This document shows positions 5,533-7,473 of a stretch of DNA of 7,473 nt, piece by piece. The notes beneath the pieces are model-generated. The model saw only the letters and a list, made by a program, of their open reading frames with translations. It was not told the origin of the DNA and did not search any database. The DNA comes from Pseudomonadota bacterium. GTDB lineage: Bacteria > Pseudomonadota > Alphaproteobacteria > Micavibrionales > Micavibrionaceae. Each line of letters opens with the position of its first letter. Position 1 is the stretch's first letter. Position numbers and translations under genes: made by a program. Where the stretch lies: NCBI GenBank assembly GCA_016198545.1, contig JACQIJ010000097.1, positions 1-7,473 of the forward strand. The letters run 5' to 3'.

Positions 5533-6461
5533 AAATGAAACAAGGCATATTCCTGATAGTCCTTGGCGCAGCAATCGTCCTTGCAACGATGGCAGTGTTT
5601 ACGGTGGACCAAAGGGAACAGGCGATCGTTCTCCAGCTCGGTCAGCCCGTAGGAGACATCAAGGGGCCCGGCCTGCATTTTAAAATCCCGGTCGTGCAGG
5701 AAGTGCGCCGTTTCGACCGCCGCATCCTTTCGGTCGATCCGCCGCCCGCGCAAATGGTCATCGCCAGCACCACGGATCCGAGCCTTAATCAAGAATCCGA
5801 GAACGCCGCGCGCAGCGGCAATGCGGCGGCAAGCGGCGAGCCGATTGTCGTTGATACTTTTGCGCGCTACCGCATTTCGGACCCCTTGCGCTTCATGAAA
5901 ACGCTGCGCACGATTCCCGATGCCAACCAGCGGCTGGAAAGCATCATGAATGATGCCACCCGCACCATTCTGGGCAAGCGGACGCTGCGCGAACTTCTAT
6001 CCCCCGAACGAGCTGCGGTCATGCAGGCCATCCGCGCGCGCGTGAACAAGAAAATTGAGGACGACAGGCTGGGCATTGAAATCGTCGATATCCGCATCGT
6101 CCGCGCGGATCTGACGCCAGAACTGCGCCAGTCCACAGTACGCCGGATGATTTCCGAGTTGAAGGAGCGCGCAACGGAAACGCGCGCCAAGGGCGAGGAA
6201 AAAGCGCTGGAAATACGTTCAACCGCCGAAAAGGAACGGACCGTAATCATGGCGGAAGCCGAGCGGGACGCACAAATATTGCGCGGCGAAGGCGACAGGG
6301 AAGCGATCAAAACCTATGCCGGAGCTTTCAACAAGGATAAGGATTTCTACGGGTTCATGCGGTCTATGGAAGCATACCGCAACACGCTGGCCAATCCGGA
6401 TACGCGCCTTATCCTGTCGCCGGACAACGAGTTTTTCAGATATTTCGGAAAGAAGGAATAG
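5529..6461 (+). CDS. hflC: FtsH protease modulator HflC (SPFH/band-7 membrane protein)
   Basis: The partner of HflK in the FtsH-modulating membrane complex. Of 310 residues, about 6-26 (GIFLIVLGAAIVLATMAVF) form a single N-terminal membrane anchor. The SPFH domain follows, with VDQREQAIVLQLGQPV, GPGLHFKIPVVQEVRRFDRRIL, VVDTFARYRISDPLRF, and the conserved LTPELRQSTVRRMISELKERATETRAKGEEKA. It ends in a Glu/Arg/Ala-rich helix and a tail that includes FMRSMEAYRNTL and TRLILSPDNEFFRYF, all typical of HflC. Compared with E. coli HflC there is an extra Ser/Ala/Asn-rich stretch (about residues 80-103) between RILSVD and the IVVDTFARYRI strand. The start overlaps the hflK stop by four bases. The stop (6459-6461) directly abuts the stop of the convergent proteinase gene. 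Confidence 0.95.
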   Translation: MKMKQGIFLIVLGAAIVLATMAVFTVDQREQAIVLQLGQPVGDIKGPGLHFKIPVVQEVRRFDRRILSVDPPPAQMVIASTTDPSLNQESENAARSGNAAASGEPIVVDTFARYRISDPLRFMKTLRTIPDANQRLESIMNDATRTILGKRTLRELLSPERAAVMQAIRARVNKKIEDDRLGIEIVDIRIVRADLTPELRQSTVRRMISELKERATETRAKGEEKALEIRSTAEKERTVIMAEAERDAQILRGEGDREAIKTYAGAFNKDKDFYGFMRSMEAYRNTLANPDTRLILSPDNEFFRYFGKKE

Positions 6462-7473
6462 CTATGGGTTGTCCTGCGGCGAAGTAACAGCGCGGGCGGG
6501 TTTTTCCATGCCCGCAGTCGCCCTTTCCGTTATCTGATCCTTGATAGAGGAAAACAAGTCAGAATCCCCGCCTTCAAATGCGTAAATGCCGCCTTCGCCA
6601 AACGCATACATTGGCACGAATTTTTCTGATTTTTCATCGGCCGGGTCTATTTTTCCCCATGCATGATTGGCGGAATAATTCTCCAGATCATACACCCTGC
6701 CGTCCTCATCGACCACAACCAGCGTCGCATGCCCGCCATAATAGCGATCGCCGACCTTGTATCTTTCATCCTGTTGCATTTTTTCATGGTCGATGCTGCC
6801 GTCCGGATTTTTCGGCAGCTGACTATCCCCTATCTTGCTGTAGCCTATGACTGCGTACATCCGGTCGGCCGGAACGCCCATAGCGATCAACATTTGCCTT
6901 TTTGCCTCCATGTAATCTTCGCAGTCGCCGAATTTCCTTACCAGGGTTTCCCATGAAGTCTGCCAGACGTCGCCTTTAACTGTAGATCTTTCTTTATTCT
7001 TATCTGCGCCCTGGCTTAACGGCATGCCGATTTTATCGGCCATCATCTGGCGCAGATCTTCAAAAGTTGTGTCTTTGTCTCCTTCAATCGTGCGTTTAAA
7101 TGTGCTTTCATCCTTTGTATAGGTAATGTACTGATTGAAAAATCGTTGTGCTGCCGCCATCTTCTCGGGAAGAGGGCGATCGCGGTTTTCCACGACAGTC
7201 TGTAGCATTCCTCCAAACCGGTTGCACATCAGCAATGATGAATCATTGAAGCAAATGTTCAGATTGCTATCGTCCCATTGCTGCGCATCCTGCAGTGCGC
7301 TCCATCTTGCGTTAAAGGTGTAGAGGAACGGATGTTTTTTTGCGCCCTCGACCGTTTTATCCATCAGGTCCTGCTGAGTTACGGCAGACATCGCATGCCC
7401 ATAGATACGGGCCGGCGGCACAACCTTGGTTCCGCTGTGCGCATCATTGAAATCCTGTGTAATCTCTCTATCC
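6462..7473 (-). CDS. transglutaminase-like cysteine proteinase (BTLCP/LapG-like), 5' end probably outside window
   Basis: The core resembles the bacterial transglutaminase-like cysteine proteinase family (DUF920/PF06035), whose best-known member is LapG. Visible in order are RFFNQYITYTKDES, WQTSWETLVRKFGDCEDYMEAKRQML with the catalytic Cys (codon 6923-6921), GVPADRMYAVIG, GGHATLVVV with the catalytic His (codon 6731-6729), and YDLENY with the catalytic Asp (codon 6689-6687). Between the Cys and His blocks there is an insert of about 25 polar residues (KNPDGSIDHEKMQQDERYK) that LapG lacks. The frame stays open to the window edge (7473). Possible starts are GTG 7421 and ATG 7391, but neither has a ribosome site, so the gene probably begins further right. 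No signal peptide is visible in the part seen, unlike periplasmic LapG. The region looks AT-richer than its neighbours by eye. The substrate is unknown; the stop codon abuts that of hflC. Confidence 0.8.
   Translation of the reverse strand, partial: DREITQDFNDAHSGTKVVPPARIYGHAMSAVTQQDLMDKTVEGAKKHPFLYTFNARWSALQDAQQWDDSNLNICFNDSSLLMCNRFGGMLQTVVENRDRPLPEKMAAAQRFFNQYITYTKDESTFKRTIEGDKDTTFEDLRQMMADKIGMPLSQGADKNKERSTVKGDVWQTSWETLVRKFGDCEDYMEAKRQMLIAMGVPADRMYAVIGYSKIGDSQLPKNPDGSIDHEKMQQDERYKVGDRYYGGHATLVVVDEDGRVYDLENYSANHAWGKIDPADEKSEKFVPMYAFGEGGIYAFEGGDSDLFSSIKDQITERATAGMEKPARAVTSPQDNP

Noticed and set aside
4366..5586. Minus-strand open frame of 406 codons opposite hflK
   Set aside because: It is the antisense shadow of a well-recognised hflK gene; the translation has no family motif and many Cys/His/Phe runs typical of reversed GC-rich coding sequence.
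6492..6515. Hairpin GCGGGC/GCCCGC with an internal T run just after hflC, as a terminator
   Set aside because: The T run is in the loop, not after the stem, and the bases encode conserved-frame codons of the convergent proteinase, so the evidence for a terminator is too weak.

Overview
The window looks like chromosomal DNA of an alphaproteobacterium that I cannot place to genus. The strongest evidence is a circularly permuted, two-piece tmRNA gene (ssrA) of the alphaproteobacterial type at the left end, with an ANDN-type tag. The other genes are ordinary housekeeping genes of moderately GC-rich DNA. I see no insertion sequence, prophage, CRISPR array or tRNA.

Layout. Bases 1-401 (minus strand) hold ssrA with a Rho-independent terminator, coding piece, intervening hairpin, acceptor piece and a promoter with a perfect TATAAT. 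Bases 405-1142 (minus) encode a HAD-IA phosphatase with a near-consensus promoter at 1177-1205. Divergent from it, thyA (1223-2017), a frameshifted HD-domain phosphohydrolase gene (2093-2798) and folA (2834-3325) run on the plus strand. The Mrp/ApbC-type P-loop ATPase gene (3286-4317, minus) converges on folA with a 40-base overlap of coding ends. hflK (4402-5532) and hflC (5529-6461) run divergently from mrp and overlap each other by ATGA. A LapG/BTLCP-type transglutaminase-like cysteine proteinase (6462 to at least 7421, minus, probably running off the right edge) has its stop codon directly abutting that of hflC.

How the genes fit together. ThyA makes dTMP and leaves dihydrofolate, which FolA (DHFR) reduces back to tetrahydrofolate. 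The HD protein between them resembles YfbR/HDDC2 nucleotidases, so it could have been part of the same nucleotide economy, but as read the frame breaks before its last metal-ligand Asp. HflK/HflC form the membrane SPFH complex that modulates FtsH. ssrA supplies tags that direct stalled products to proteolysis, so both ends of the window touch protein quality control, though nothing shows a direct link.

Most notable points: an unusually long tmRNA tag with an internal repeat of its ANDN head; three complementary 8-base blocks after the tag stop that allow two mutually exclusive hairpins; the broken HD gene between thyA and folA; an apparently leaderless folA; and back-to-back or overlapping convergent gene ends. 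I do not see a clear, new multi-gene system here.
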